A stretch of 64,000 nucleotides of DNA from CAVQRC01 sp963715045 (GCA_963715045.1 CAVQRC010000017.1:186001-250000), one strand, 5' to 3'. Numbered from the stretch's first letter, positions 26,954-36,513 are shown. Numbers and translations are program-made. The notes: generated by a model from the letters alone, not told the origin.

Positions 26954-28381
26954 ATGCGATTTCACTTCTGCCCGCTCCTGATCGTCGTCTGGGCGCTGGC
27001 GTCGATCGGCGTGGCGGCCGAGCGGCCCAACGTGATTCTCGTGATGGCCGACGATCTAGGCTGGGGCGATACGGGCTACAACGGACATCCCGTACTCCAG
27101 ACACCACACCTGGACGCCATGGCCAACAGTGGACTGCAGTTCGATCGGTTTTACGCGGCCGCCCCCGTCTGCAGTCCGACGCGGGGAAGTTGCCTCACCG
27201 GCCGACATCCGTCCCGCTACGGCATTGGCGGTGCGAACCAGGGTCATCTGCCTCGCGAAGAGGTTTCGCTCGCCGAAGTGCTGCAGGATCTCGGCTATGC
27301 AACAGGGCACTTCGGCAAGTGGCATCTGGGAACTCTCTCGCCCGACTTTTCCGGCAAGGGACCGCAGCGGAACCCCCGCGCGAATTACCTCACGCCCGAC
27401 ATGGCCGGCTTTGGTACCTGGTTCAGCACCGAGTACGCGGTGGCGACCTGGGATCCGTACGACCTCGCTCACGCTCACGGCTCCACGGACCGTCGGGCAC
27501 TCTATTGGAGCGATCACCAGCCGATTCTCGACGGTCCCGCCCGCGGCCTGATCGGCTGCGACAGTCGGATCATCATGGATCGAGCGGTTGCCTTCATCGA
27601 CCAGGCCGTGGCCGGCGGGACACCCTTTCTCGCGGTGATCTGGTTCCATGCCCCGCACGCACCCGTTGTCGGGGGACCCGACTACCGAGCTCGGTATGCC
27701 GACCAGAGCGAAGCCGTGCAGCACTATTACGCGGCCGTCACGGCCCTCGACGAGCAGGTCGGGCGGCTGCGATCGAGGCTCCGCGAACTAGAAGTACAGG
27801 ATCAGACGATGCTCTGGTTTTGCGCTGACAACGGCCCGGAGGGAAATCCGCAGGCGAAGGGACGCTCCCAGGGTTCGGCCGGCCCGTTTCGAGGTCGCAA
27901 ACGGTCTCTCTACGAAGGCGGAGTACGCGTTCCCGCGATTCTCGAATGGCCGGCCAGAATTCCTGCCCATCGCCGTACAACGCTGCCGGCCGTCACGAGC
28001 GACTATCTGCCGACGGTTCTGGCGGTCACTGGCAGCGAGGAGGCCGTGCCGGCGGATCGGCCCCTCGATGGAATTTCGCTGCTGCCGTTGATCGACGGGT
28101 CACTGCAGCAGCGGGGCCGCTCGATCGGATTCCAGTTCCAGGGCTGTGCCACGCTCATGGATGATCGCTACAAGTTGGTTCACAATCCGGAGCGGAAGCG
28201 GCAGCGTTCGGACAATGGCTCGGTAGCCATTGCCGAATGGGAACTTTACGATCTGGTGAACGACCCGGCCGAGACGGTGAATATCGCTGCCGGTCACGGG
28301 CAAATTGTCGAGAGGATGCGTCGCGAACTTGCCGAGTGGCAGCAGTCGTGCGCCGCCAGCGCGGCGGGTCGCGATTACTGA
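26954..28381 (+). CDS. Secreted sulfatase
   Basis: The intact 475-residue protein has a signal peptide (MRFHFCPLLIVVWALASIGVA), 'RPNVILVMADDLGWGDTGY', formylglycine motif 'CSPTRGSCLTGRHPSR' (Cys73), 'HFGKWHLGTLSP', 'WFCADNGPEGNPQ' and 'YEGGVRVPAILEWP'. It is an S1-family arylsulfatase-like enzyme. It precedes the Rieske oxygenase on the same strand by about 135 bp, so co-transcription is possible but unproven. Confidence 0.94.
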   Translation: MRFHFCPLLIVVWALASIGVAAERPNVILVMADDLGWGDTGYNGHPVLQTPHLDAMANSGLQFDRFYAAAPVCSPTRGSCLTGRHPSRYGIGGANQGHLPREEVSLAEVLQDLGYATGHFGKWHLGTLSPDFSGKGPQRNPRANYLTPDMAGFGTWFSTEYAVATWDPYDLAHAHGSTDRRALYWSDHQPILDGPARGLIGCDSRIIMDRAVAFIDQAVAGGTPFLAVIWFHAPHAPVVGGPDYRARYADQSEAVQHYYAAVTALDEQVGRLRSRLRELEVQDQTMLWFCADNGPEGNPQAKGRSQGSAGPFRGRKRSLYEGGVRVPAILEWPARIPAHRRTTLPAVTSDYLPTVLAVTGSEEAVPADRPLDGISLLPLIDGSLQQRGRSIGFQFQGCATLMDDRYKLVHNPERKRQRSDNGSVAIAEWELYDLVNDPAETVNIAAGHGQIVERMRRELAEWQQSCAASAAGRDY

Positions 28382-28516
28382 GGACGCAATTCGCAATGGA
28401 ACTTGAAAGTTGACAAGAACGCCTGAGCTCGGTTTCAGAGTGTCTCGCGGACGGGAAACAAGGTGGTAAAAACACGTCTTGCAACGGCTTCTAGTCATAC
28501 TGCGGAGCCCACCCAC

Positions 28517-29788
28517 ATGTGCTGTCTCAACGAAGCATCGAAACGCGACGTGGCCGCATGGATCGCCGATCACCGGCCCGGCACCAGCCTCGCCCGCGAA
28601 TTCTACGTCGAACCGGCCGTCTACGCGCTGGAGCTCGAGCGGATCTGGCGGCGAGGTTGGCTGTTTGTCGGGCACACCTGCGAGATCCCCGCGGCGGGCG
28701 ACTACTTCACGTTCGCGGTCGACCACGACTCCCTGATTGTCGTTCGCGATGATAATCGCCAGATCCGTGCGCTATGGAACGTGTGCCGCCATCGCGGTAC
28801 GCAAATGTGCACCGAACAGAGCGGTCATGTCGGCCGATTCGTCTGCCCCTACCACCAATGGACCTACCGCCGCAATGGCGACCTGGCTGCGTGCCGCGGA
28901 ATGCACGACGAGATCGACAAAGAGACGCTCGGCTTGCTGCCGGCCCACGTTCGAGAACTCGAGGGTTTTATCTTCGTCTGTCTCGGAGACGACCCGCCCG
29001 CATTCGATCCGCTCGCCACCCAGGCCGCCGAGTTGCTCCGACCGCAAGGACTCGACCGGGCTCGTGTCGCCAAGGCGGTCGATTACCTCGTCGATGCCAA
29101 CTGGAAACTCGTCTGGGAAAACAACCGTGAGTGTTACCACTGCAACGCAAACCACCCCCAGTACATCCAGGCCAACTTCGACCACTACAACGCCGACGAC
29201 ACGAGCCCCCGGATTCGCGCCCGGATCGAGGCCGCCATCGCCCGCACCGAAAAGTCGCTGGCGGCCGCCGGACTCGCCTACAGCCACAAAGACAGCGGGA
29301 TGTGCGGCTTTCCCGATGCCGAGCAGGACATCTGGTATGCGGCCAATCGAACTCCGCTCGTGGAAGGATTCGTGAGCGAGACGCTGGACGGCTCCCAGGT
29401 GGCGCCGCTGATGGGCGACTACGAGTCGGCAGAGACGGGCACCCTCCGCTTCCGCACGATGCCGAACATGTGGTTTCACGCCAGTTGCGACCACGCCGTG
29501 AGCACGCGGTTGTTGCCGGCAGGTCTCAACGCCACGCAGGTCCGCGTCACGTGGCTGGTCGACGCCGAGGCGAAAGAGGGAGTCGACTACCACCTGGAAG
29601 ATGTCATGCCGTTCTGGCAGTTCACTTCGGAGCAGGACTGGGAGCTGTGCAGGCGGGCGCAGCAGGGAGTTCTTTCGTCGCGGTACATTTCGGGACCGCT
29701 TTCCCGGCATAAAGAATACAACGTGGACAGCTTTATCCGCTGGACGCTGCACCAGTTGTCGCAGACTGAAGGACGCCGTGATGGGTGA
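28517..29788 (+). CDS. Rieske non-heme iron oxygenase, quaternary-amine type (glycine betaine / carnitine monooxygenase-like)
   Basis: The Rieske [2Fe-2S] ligands are C90-x-H92 ('VCRHRG') and C110-x2-H113 ('CPYHQW'). The catalytic iron site is 'ENNRECYHCNANHP' with His208 and His213 and a Glu205 in place of the usual bridging Asp. That Glu variant is known in the GbcA/CntA group that opens glycine betaine, carnitine or stachydrine. ATG 28517 has GGAG at 28504-28507; GTG 28463 is an upstream alternative. The product is 423 residues. The stop overlaps the next gene's ATG by 8 bp, so it is translationally coupled to an FAD amine oxidase. No reductase partner (GbcB-like) is visible. The exact substrate is inference. 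Confidence 0.85.
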   Translation: MCCLNEASKRDVAAWIADHRPGTSLAREFYVEPAVYALELERIWRRGWLFVGHTCEIPAAGDYFTFAVDHDSLIVVRDDNRQIRALWNVCRHRGTQMCTEQSGHVGRFVCPYHQWTYRRNGDLAACRGMHDEIDKETLGLLPAHVRELEGFIFVCLGDDPPAFDPLATQAAELLRPQGLDRARVAKAVDYLVDANWKLVWENNRECYHCNANHPQYIQANFDHYNADDTSPRIRARIEAAIARTEKSLAAAGLAYSHKDSGMCGFPDAEQDIWYAANRTPLVEGFVSETLDGSQVAPLMGDYESAETGTLRFRTMPNMWFHASCDHAVSTRLLPAGLNATQVRVTWLVDAEAKEGVDYHLEDVMPFWQFTSEQDWELCRRAQQGVLSSRYISGPLSRHKEYNVDSFIRWTLHQLSQTEGRRDG

Positions 29789-31008
29789 AATCGACCGTGC
29801 CGAAATCGTGATCGTGGGGGGCGGCGCAGTCGGCTGCGGCGTTGCCTACAGCCTGGCCATGGCGGGCAAGACCGACGTGCTGCTGCTGGAACGGGAACCG
29901 ACCGTGGCGGCCGTCACCACGCCGCAGGCGGCCGGGCTCGTGGGGCAGGTCCGGGGAAGCGTCGAACGCACGCGGCTCGCGATGTGGTCCGTCAAGACGT
30001 TCGCCCAGCTGGAGCAGGACGCCTCCGCCCGTCCCGGCTGGCGGCAGGTGGGTTCGCTCCGCTTGGCCGTCTGCGACGAACGCGTCGAAGAGTTCAAGCA
30101 GATGAAAGCCGTCGCCGACGAGGCCGGCCTCGAGACCGAGTTTCTCGAACGCAGCCAGGCCGAGTCGCTGTGGCCGGCGCTCAACTTCGAGCGGGTCAAG
30201 GCCACGCTCTGGTGCCCGACCGACGGCTATCTCCAGCCGTCCGATCTCACGATGGCCTATGTCGCCCAGGCGCACCGCCGCGGTGTGCGCTTTCGCACCG
30301 CGACCACTGTCACCGGTGTCCGCGTTCGCGACGGCCGCGTCGAGGGTGTCGATACCGAAGACGGTACCGTCGCTTGCGAGATGGTCATCAATGCGGCCGG
30401 CGCATGCGTATCACCTCGCCCACGCGGCGGGACTCGAACTTCCCATCGTCCCGGTCCGACACGAGTACTTCGTGACGGTCGAAGCTGAGGGACTCGTGCC
30501 TGAATTGCCGGTCGTCCGCATCCCCGATGCAACGCTCTACTTGAGAGCGGAAATCAACGCCTTGTTGTGCGGCGGCTGGGAGCCGTGGGCGCTGTCCGCC
30601 GATCCCCGTGAATTCGGTCCGGGAAGCAACCCTCCCCCGATCAAGCCCGACTGGGACGTGCTGGCCGAGTTCGCCAATCAGCTCCGCCCCGAACTGCCGC
30701 AGGTCGACCAGCTCGGAGTGCGGAGCGTGTTCAAAGGCTGGCCGACCTTCACCCCCGACGGACGGTTCATCATCGGACCCAGCCGCCACGTACGCGGCTT
30801 CGTGATGGCGGGTGGCTGCAATGCGCACGGCGTTTCGGGATCGGCCGGGATCGGCCGGCACGTCGTCGAGTCGATCCTCGAAGACGAACCGTCCCCCTAC
30901 GTCAAGAGTCTCAGCCCCGATCGTTTCCAGCCAGGTGAGTGGGACTGGAATACGGCCATCAAGGCCGCCCAACGATATTACGAGACCTATTACGCCCTCG
31001 GGCACTGA
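29781..31008 (+). CDS. FAD-dependent amine oxidoreductase (DAO family, sarcosine/dimethylglycine oxidase-like), one frameshift
   Basis: The N-terminal dinucleotide fold 'EIVIVGGGAVGCGVAYSLA' is followed by 'GWRQVGSLRLAV' and 'GCNAHGVSGSAGIGRH' near the C-terminus, the DAO/DadA-family FAD contacts. The frame breaks at about 30403: 'VINAAGA' continues as 'HAYHLAHAAGLELPIVPV' in another frame, one base missing. Such enzymes oxidise N-methyl amino acids (sarcosine, dimethylglycine), the products expected after betaine demethylation. The 8-bp overlap with the Rieske oxygenase supports a joint pathway. The break is probably an assembly error since all downstream motifs are conserved. Confidence 0.82.
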
Positions 31009-31069
31009 CCAATAGATGACAGGCAGTTTCCTATTCACTGCGGCAGCGAGGCCGCGTCAGGGTGTGGCG

Positions 31070-32551
31070 ATGATTCTCCGGTTGGCAATCCTGCTGTCAT
31101 GGTCATGGCGCGGTGTCCTCGGATTTTTGTTGCTCTGCAACGCGTCGCGGGCGGCCGCAGAACTGCCGCCGCCGCGGCCGAACATCGTCGTCATCCTCTG
31201 CGACGATCTGGGTTACGGCGATTTGGGTTGTTACGGTCACCCCCACATCGAGACGCCGCGTCTGGATCGCCTGGCGGCCGACGGTGTGCGGCTCACGGCC
31301 TGTTATTCGGCGGCTCCGGTCTGCTCACCGTCCCGCGTCGGGCTGTTGACCGGTCGCAGCCCCAATCGGGCGGGCGTTTACGACTGGATCCCGCCGGCCG
31401 GCAGCGACCGCCCCGACGCCCGTCAGGAGGTCCACATGCGGCGTGCTGAAGTGACGATCCCGCAACTCCTCAAACAGGCCGGTTACGCCACGTGCCAGGC
31501 CGGCAAGTGGCACTGCAACAGCAGATTCAATGCTCCGCAACAGCCTCAGCCGGGCGACTTCGGTTTCGATCATTGGTTCGCCACCCAGAACAACGCCGCG
31601 CCGTCGCACCACGATCCACGCAACTTCGTCCGCAATGGCACGCCGGTCGGGCCGCTCGAGGGGTACAGTTGCCAGCTCGTGATCGACGAAGTGGTGACCT
31701 GGCTCGACGCGCAGACCGCGGCCGACCCGGAGCAGCCGTTCTTTGTCTTCGCCGCGTTTCACGAACCGCATGAACCGATCGCGTCGCCAGATCATCTCGT
31801 CGAAGAGTACCTCGCGGTCGCACGGAACGAAAACGAGGCCTCCTACTTCGCCAACGTCGAGAACGTAGACCGGGCCGTTGGTCGCTTGCTGGATCATCTC
31901 GAAGAGCTCGGCCGGCTCGACAACACGCTCGTATTCTTCACGTCCGACAACGGCCCGGAAACGCTCAACCGATATGGCGGGGCGGAGCGATCCTATGGCC
32001 GCCCTGGCCCACTCCGCGGCATGAAGCTGTGGACGACCGATGGCGGCGTACGCGTGGCCGGAATTGCGTACTGGCCGGACCACATCGAGGGCGGCGGCCA
32101 GATCGACGAGCCCGTCTGGTCGCCCGATCTGCTGCCGACATTCTGCGAACTCGCCGGTGCTCAGCCACCCCAGGCACGCGTACTCGACGGCGTCAGTCTG
32201 GTGCCCTTGATCGATGGCCAGGGGCTGCGTCGCCAGCGACCGCTGTTCTGGTGCTACTACAACGCGCTCAACGAACAACGCGTTGCCATCCGCCACGGCC
32301 CGTGGAAGATGCTCGCTCGTTTAGACGGCGGCAAGCTCCCCCGATTTTCGAATGTGCACCCCGGCAACCGTGATCAGGTCATGACTGCCAGGCTCACCGA
32401 TCACGAACTCTATCGGATCACCGACGACATCGGCGAGGGCAACAACGTGATCGACACCGTACCGCGAGAAGCCGAGGATCTCAAACGACGCCTCGCCGAG
32501 ATCTATCGTGAACTCGTCACGAACCCGGTCGTCTGGCAGCCACGGGAATAA
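31070..32551 (+). CDS. Secreted sulfatase
   Basis: I choose ATG 31070, which gives a signal peptide (MILRLAILLSWSWRGVLGFL...); the frame is open back to 31016. It shows 'RPNIVVILCDDLGYGDLGC', formylglycine motif 'CSPSRVGLLTGRSPNR' (Cys85), 'QAGKWHCNSRF', 'FFTSDNGPETLNRYGG' and 'WTTDGGVRVAGIAYWP'. The product is 493 residues. It is an S1-family sulfatase. Its TAA stop is also the first three bases of a large inverted repeat. Confidence 0.94.
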   Translation: MILRLAILLSWSWRGVLGFLLLCNASRAAAELPPPRPNIVVILCDDLGYGDLGCYGHPHIETPRLDRLAADGVRLTACYSAAPVCSPSRVGLLTGRSPNRAGVYDWIPPAGSDRPDARQEVHMRRAEVTIPQLLKQAGYATCQAGKWHCNSRFNAPQQPQPGDFGFDHWFATQNNAAPSHHDPRNFVRNGTPVGPLEGYSCQLVIDEVVTWLDAQTAADPEQPFFVFAAFHEPHEPIASPDHLVEEYLAVARNENEASYFANVENVDRAVGRLLDHLEELGRLDNTLVFFTSDNGPETLNRYGGAERSYGRPGPLRGMKLWTTDGGVRVAGIAYWPDHIEGGGQIDEPVWSPDLLPTFCELAGAQPPQARVLDGVSLVPLIDGQGLRRQRPLFWCYYNALNEQRVAIRHGPWKMLARLDGGKLPRFSNVHPGNRDQVMTARLTDHELYRITDDIGEGNNVIDTVPREAEDLKRRLAEIYRELVTNPVVWQPRE

Positions 32552-32665
32552 TGACTAAGGCCTAATGACTAAGGCCTAAGGAATACCGAATGACTAATGA
32601 CGAAGCAAAGTGTGTTTTGGTCATTGGTCATTGGGTATTAGTTAGTCATTAGGCCTTAGTCATTA
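32549..32665. repeat. Large imperfect hairpin built from heptamer repeats
   Basis: The left arm (32549-32601) and right arm (32620-32665) are reverse complements apart from one extra heptamer and a few mismatches. Both consist of units TAATGAC and TAAGGCC. The loop is about 18 bp. It lies between convergent genes (sulfatase and DUF1501) and may act as a bidirectional terminator. Confidence 0.85.
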
Positions 32666-32688
32666 TCCATCCCCTGCATCCGCCAGGC

Positions 32689-34077
32689 TCAAGCGAACAG
32701 CTGCTCCACCGGCGTGCCGCCGTACAGCCGGTGGGGCCGCCCGAACTGATCCTCGATGAGGGTCGATCTCGGTACGCCTAGCGCGTGATAGACGGTCGCG
32801 ATCAAGTCGTGCGGTGACACCGGATCGCGTTCCGGATAGGCGGCGTGCTTGTCGCTCGCGCCATAAACGGCCCCGCCGGTTACGCCGCCCCCTGCCAGGA
32901 TGCCGCTGTAGCAATACGGCCAGTGCTCGCGGCCCGCATTCCCGGCCGTGATCTGAGGCCGGCGGCCGAACTCGCCGACCCACACCACAAGCGTCTCGTC
33001 GAGCAGGCCGCGTTCGTCGAGATCGGTCAGGAGTGTTGCCAGCGCACGATCCGAGGGTGGAATCAAATCGTTCTTGAGACGATTGAAGTTGTTGCCGTGC
33101 GTGTCCCAGTAATTGCGACCGTCATCGTGCCAGTTCACCGAAACGATCGGCACACCGTGCTCCACGAGTCTGCGGGCGAGTAACACGCATTGCCCGTGAA
33201 TATTTCGGCCATACCGGTCCCGAACGGGTTCCGGTTCAGCGGAGAGATCGAACGCCCGGCGAACCTCGCTCGAGGCCAGCAATTGAAACGCCCGCTGATG
33301 CAGGTGCGACGCATGCCGGGCTGCGGCCGAATCGAATCCCTCGCGAGCTGAGTCGAGCTGCTGCAGCAAAGTGTGGCGACATTCGAGTCGTGCGGGCGTC
33401 AGTCCGTCGGCAAGTGCCAGTGCGGGGACTTGCCAGCCGGCCTGGCTCGGATCTCCCTGAATCACAAATGGATCATGCAGCCGTCCCAGCCACCCGCCGT
33501 GCTGGCCCGGTGCCTGACCGCCGGGGGCGGCCGAGTGTTCGACCTGCCAGGGCATCGTCACGAATGACGGCAAGACCTCTGGGGCAGGGCGGAGGTACGC
33601 CATCATGCTGCCCAGGTGCGGCGTGTCGTGTTCGCTGGGGGGCTCGGCATCGCTCTTGTTGACCGGGGGCAAGTGACCCGTCAGCGTGGTGTGGCCGCTG
33701 GACAGGTGCGCGGGATCGTCGTGATGCAACGATCGAATCACGGCCAGCTTGTCGGTGACCCTGGCGAGCATGCCGAAGTGCTCGCAAATCTGCAGCCCCG
33801 GTGTCTTGGTTGCGATCGGCTTGAAGTCGCCGCGGATCTCTGCCGGCGCGTCGGGCTTCAGGTCGAGCGTGTCGAGCTGGCTTGGCCCGCCCCACATGAA
33901 TAGAAAGATGCACCGCTTGGCCCGCCCGAAGCCGCGTGCCTGGTCGCTCGTTGCAGCCATGGAGCGGGCCAGCCACAACTCGGGTAGCGAGAGTCCCGCA
34001 GTGCCCAGACAACCCGCCTGCAGGATGTCCCGCCGGTCCCAGGTACTGCGAATCGTTGATGAATTGCGATTCGGCAT
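32689..34077 (-). CDS. DUF1501 protein, exported by the twin-arginine route
   Basis: A twin-arginine-like leader 'WDRRDILQAGCLGTAGLSLPE' is truncated here to its key part, RRDILQAG. It is followed by 'CIFLFMWGGPSQLDTLDLKP', 'VIRSLHHDDPAHLSSGH', 'DERGLLDETLVVWVGEFGR' and 'GREHWPYCYSGILAGGG', the DUF1501 signature (alkaline-phosphatase/sulfatase-like fold, PF07394). The product is 462 residues from ATG 34077. These proteins are abundant in planctomycetes and usually pair with DUF1549/DUF1553 cytochrome-like genes; no such partner is present here. Function unknown. Confidence 0.92.
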   Translation of the reverse strand: MPNRNSSTIRSTWDRRDILQAGCLGTAGLSLPELWLARSMAATSDQARGFGRAKRCIFLFMWGGPSQLDTLDLKPDAPAEIRGDFKPIATKTPGLQICEHFGMLARVTDKLAVIRSLHHDDPAHLSSGHTTLTGHLPPVNKSDAEPPSEHDTPHLGSMMAYLRPAPEVLPSFVTMPWQVEHSAAPGGQAPGQHGGWLGRLHDPFVIQGDPSQAGWQVPALALADGLTPARLECRHTLLQQLDSAREGFDSAAARHASHLHQRAFQLLASSEVRRAFDLSAEPEPVRDRYGRNIHGQCVLLARRLVEHGVPIVSVNWHDDGRNYWDTHGNNFNRLKNDLIPPSDRALATLLTDLDERGLLDETLVVWVGEFGRRPQITAGNAGREHWPYCYSGILAGGGVTGGAVYGASDKHAAYPERDPVSPHDLIATVYHALGVPRSTLIEDQFGRPHRLYGGTPVEQLFA

Positions 34078-34277
34078 GCCGCAAATCTTACACGTTTGGT
34101 CACCAATGGGTAACACTCACGGCACGCCCACAATTCCACCAAGGTCAGCGGGCAGATCGACACCTTGCGAAGCTCGCACTCTGCCCTGGCCGTGTCTGGC
34201 CCCTGGCGAAACAAGGCCAATCTGCTAGAAAGCAACGTGTGATTAATGCGGTTTTTCTCCTGCAGGCAGATTCTCAC

Positions 34278-35561
34278 ATGGCCCGAACGTTGCGTAGATG
34301 CTGGATGCCCCTCGCAGTGATGCTGTGCGGGATAGAGGGGCTCTCAGGTCAAAATCTCGTTCAGGAGCCGGTCGAAGACGAGCCGCCGAAGGTGTCCGTC
34401 GAACTGACGGACGGCAATTACGCAATCTGGCGGGACCACATCCTGCCCGCCGACAGCGAACTGGCTTTCGAGCAGATTCCCTGGCTCACGACATTCAAAG
34501 ACGGAATTCTCGCTGCTGACCGAGCTGGCAAGCCGTTGCTGCTGTGGGCGATGAACGGTCATCCGCTCGGCTGTACGTGAAACAACGGAGTGACGGGCCG
34601 TCGGTCCGTGTGGTCGGATCCTGAAGTGATCCAACTTGCTGCCCGGTTCGTGCCGGCTGCCGACGAGGTCTGGCGGCTGCAACGAGGTTCGGATCCCGAA
34701 TGCAAGTTCTTTCAGCAGATGTCTCGGAACGGCCACTACGGAGACCGCCCGGAAGGATCGCAACAGGGAATCTACGTTGTCTCGCCGAGTGGGAAGTTTC
34801 TCGCTTCTGCCAATACGAACCGGCCCGAGCACATTGTCAAGTTGCTGCAGCGGGGGTTACGCGCGTGGGATGCGCTGGCTGCCAGCGAGCGGAAGCTGGC
34901 TGCGGAAGCCGACATCGCACCGCTCCACCGCTGGGAAGACAGCTATCCCGATGACGGCCTGGTGCTTTCGTGCTTTGTTCGCGACCTCCCCGAGCAGTGT
35001 GATCCGACGGCCGAATGCGAAGTGAAGTGGAATCGCGACTACGTCTGGTGCTCGCGCTCGGAAGCCCGCCAGTGGCTGGCGGATGGGGAACCTCAAGTTG
35101 GAGAGCAGCACGTGCTTCCCGAGCAGCTGCTGCGGAGACTCGCACAGTTTCACCTGGTCGATGTGGTCAAGGGTCAGACCTGGCGGTTTACCGAGCAGCA
35201 GATCGATGGCCGCATCGTTACCGAGGTCGTTGCCCGTGACGGTGCACTGGTGAGGGTGAAGATCAGCGGAAACACGAAAGCGGATAGCCCGGGTGCGGGA
35301 CGTCGAGCGATGCCGCACGGTGTGGCGACCGAAATCCTCGGTACCGCGACGTTCGATCTCCAACAGGGGGCTTTCGTGGAGTTCGAGATGGTCGCACTCG
35401 GCACGCGATGGGGGCGAACGCGGTTCAATGGCCGCTATCGCGACCCGCAGTCGGGGCCGCTGGGGTTCGTGTTCCGACTGGTCCCGCCGAATGCGCCCCG
35501 AGTAGCACCCGCGTTCATTGCCGCTTACAACGCCGATTGGGTCGTGCGACCCGAGCGGTAA
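34278..35561 (+). CDS. Candidate selenoprotein: secreted thioredoxin-7-like protein with in-frame UGA (Sec101)
   Basis: ATG 34278 opens a signal-peptide-like N-terminus (MARTLRRCWMPLAVMLCGIEG). A thioredoxin-like segment 'KPLLLWAMNGHPLGCT' runs up to a TGA at 34578-34580. The same frame then continues without shift: 'NNGVTGRRSVWSDPEVIQLA', as in Thioredoxin_7 domains after the redox centre, and runs to 35561. Reading UGA as selenocysteine gives C99-T100-U101 and a 427-residue protein. A stem-loop with a G-first loop starts 13 nt after the UGA. Almost every other break in the window is a one-base indel; this one is an in-phase TGA exactly at the expected redox residue. Residues after about 260 match no domain I recognise. 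A sequencing error (TGT/TGC to TGA) remains possible. Confidence 0.75.
34593..34609 (+). promoter_or_regulatory. Putative bacterial SECIS stem-loop
   Basis: ACGGGCC (34593-34599) pairs with GGTCCGT (34603-34609), seven pairs including one G-U, with apical loop GUC at 34600-34602. The loop begins 20 nt after the UGA, within the 16-37 nt window described for bacterial SECIS elements, and has G at its first position as required. It would direct SelB/Sec-tRNA to the UGA at 34578. Confidence 0.6.
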
Positions 35562-35591
35562 TCCTTCGGTCGGCACGATCCATGCCACGCA

Positions 35592-35675
35592 CATGTAGCC
35601 GGGCCACTCCGTGGCACGGGCCCTGCAGCGTCGAGGCATGTTACCGCCGCGGCTCCGCCACGGAGTGTTCGGCTC
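35592..35675. repeat. Palindromic 'CACTCCGTG'-family repeat
   Basis: 'GTAGCCGGGCCACTCCGTGG' is followed 40 bp later by the inverted form 'CCGCCACGGAGTGTTCGGCT'. One unit of the dispersed family lies between the thioredoxin-like gene and the next gene. Confidence 0.75.
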
Positions 35676-35715
35676 GCGGTGACCAACACCGTCCCCTTTC
35701 ACGAAGGAGATCCGC

Positions 35716-36498
35716 ATGAGACTCAGCAGGTTTCTGAGGTTGGCCGGGCTGATCGTCCTGGCCCTGTCGTCCGCCAGTGAGGCCGAGATCTTACGAGTTC
35801 TCACGTACAACATTCACCACGGCCGAGGTACCGACGGGCAGATCGATCTGGACCGCATCGCAGCCGTTATCAACTCTGTTTCACCGCACCTGGTCGCGCT
35901 GCAGGAAGTCGATCGAAACACCGAGCGTTCGGGAGGAGTCGATCAACCCACCGAACTTGCTCGCCGTACCGGGTTGCGGGCAGTCTTCGAAAAGAACATC
36001 GACTTTCAAGGAGGAGAGTACGGCAACGCGGTGCTTACCAGACTCGACGTCGTGGCATCCAGGAACGTCTACCTGCCGAGTTTGACCGAGGGCGAACAGC
36101 GAGGGCTTTTGATCGTGACCTGCGAGTTGCCCGCGGGCGGCGGGCCCGTTCGCTTCATGGCAACGCACTTTGACTATCGCGGCGACGACGAAGAAAGGCT
36201 GCAATCGGTCGAGGTTGTCAACCGTCAGGCCAGCCAGGCCAACACGCCCGCCATCCTCGCCGGTGATCTCAATGCCCTCTTCGAAAGTCGCGTGATGAAG
36301 TCCCTGACCAACGTGTGGCTCCTCGCCAATCGCCAGCCGTTGTTCACGATTCCGGCCGCCGAACCAGTGAGACAGATCGATTATGTGGCTACCTTTCCGC
36401 GTACGGCCTTTGTGCCGGTTGCAGCGCGGGTCCTCGAAGCGCCCGTGGAATCGGATCATCGCCCGCTACTGATCACGCTGAAGGTGGCAGGGCAGTAG
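35716..36498 (+). CDS. Secreted endonuclease/exonuclease/phosphatase (EEP) family protein
   Basis: ATG 35716 has GAAGGAG eight bases upstream. A signal peptide (MRLSRFLRLAGLIVLALSSASEA) precedes the EEP fold: 'RVLTYNIHHGRG', 'VALQEVD', 'MATHFDYR', 'LAGDLNA' and 'ESDHRPLL'. These supply the metal-binding Asn, Glu and Asp and the catalytic His pair. The product is 260 residues. Secreted EEP proteins act on nucleic acids, phospholipids or inositol phosphates; which one is not evident. Two terminator-like hairpins follow. Confidence 0.92.
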   Translation: MRLSRFLRLAGLIVLALSSASEAEILRVLTYNIHHGRGTDGQIDLDRIAAVINSVSPHLVALQEVDRNTERSGGVDQPTELARRTGLRAVFEKNIDFQGGEYGNAVLTRLDVVASRNVYLPSLTEGEQRGLLIVTCELPAGGGPVRFMATHFDYRGDDEERLQSVEVVNRQASQANTPAILAGDLNALFESRVMKSLTNVWLLANRQPLFTIPAAEPVRQIDYVATFPRTAFVPVAARVLEAPVESDHRPLLITLKVAGQ

Positions 36499-36513
36499 GG
36501 GCTTCGGGCGATT

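Noticed and set aside
34278..34580. Simple nonsense pseudogene for the thioredoxin-like protein
   Set aside because: The frame continues in phase with conserved-looking sequence for 327 codons, the UGA is exactly at the redox position and a SECIS-like stem follows. Kept as the alternative only.
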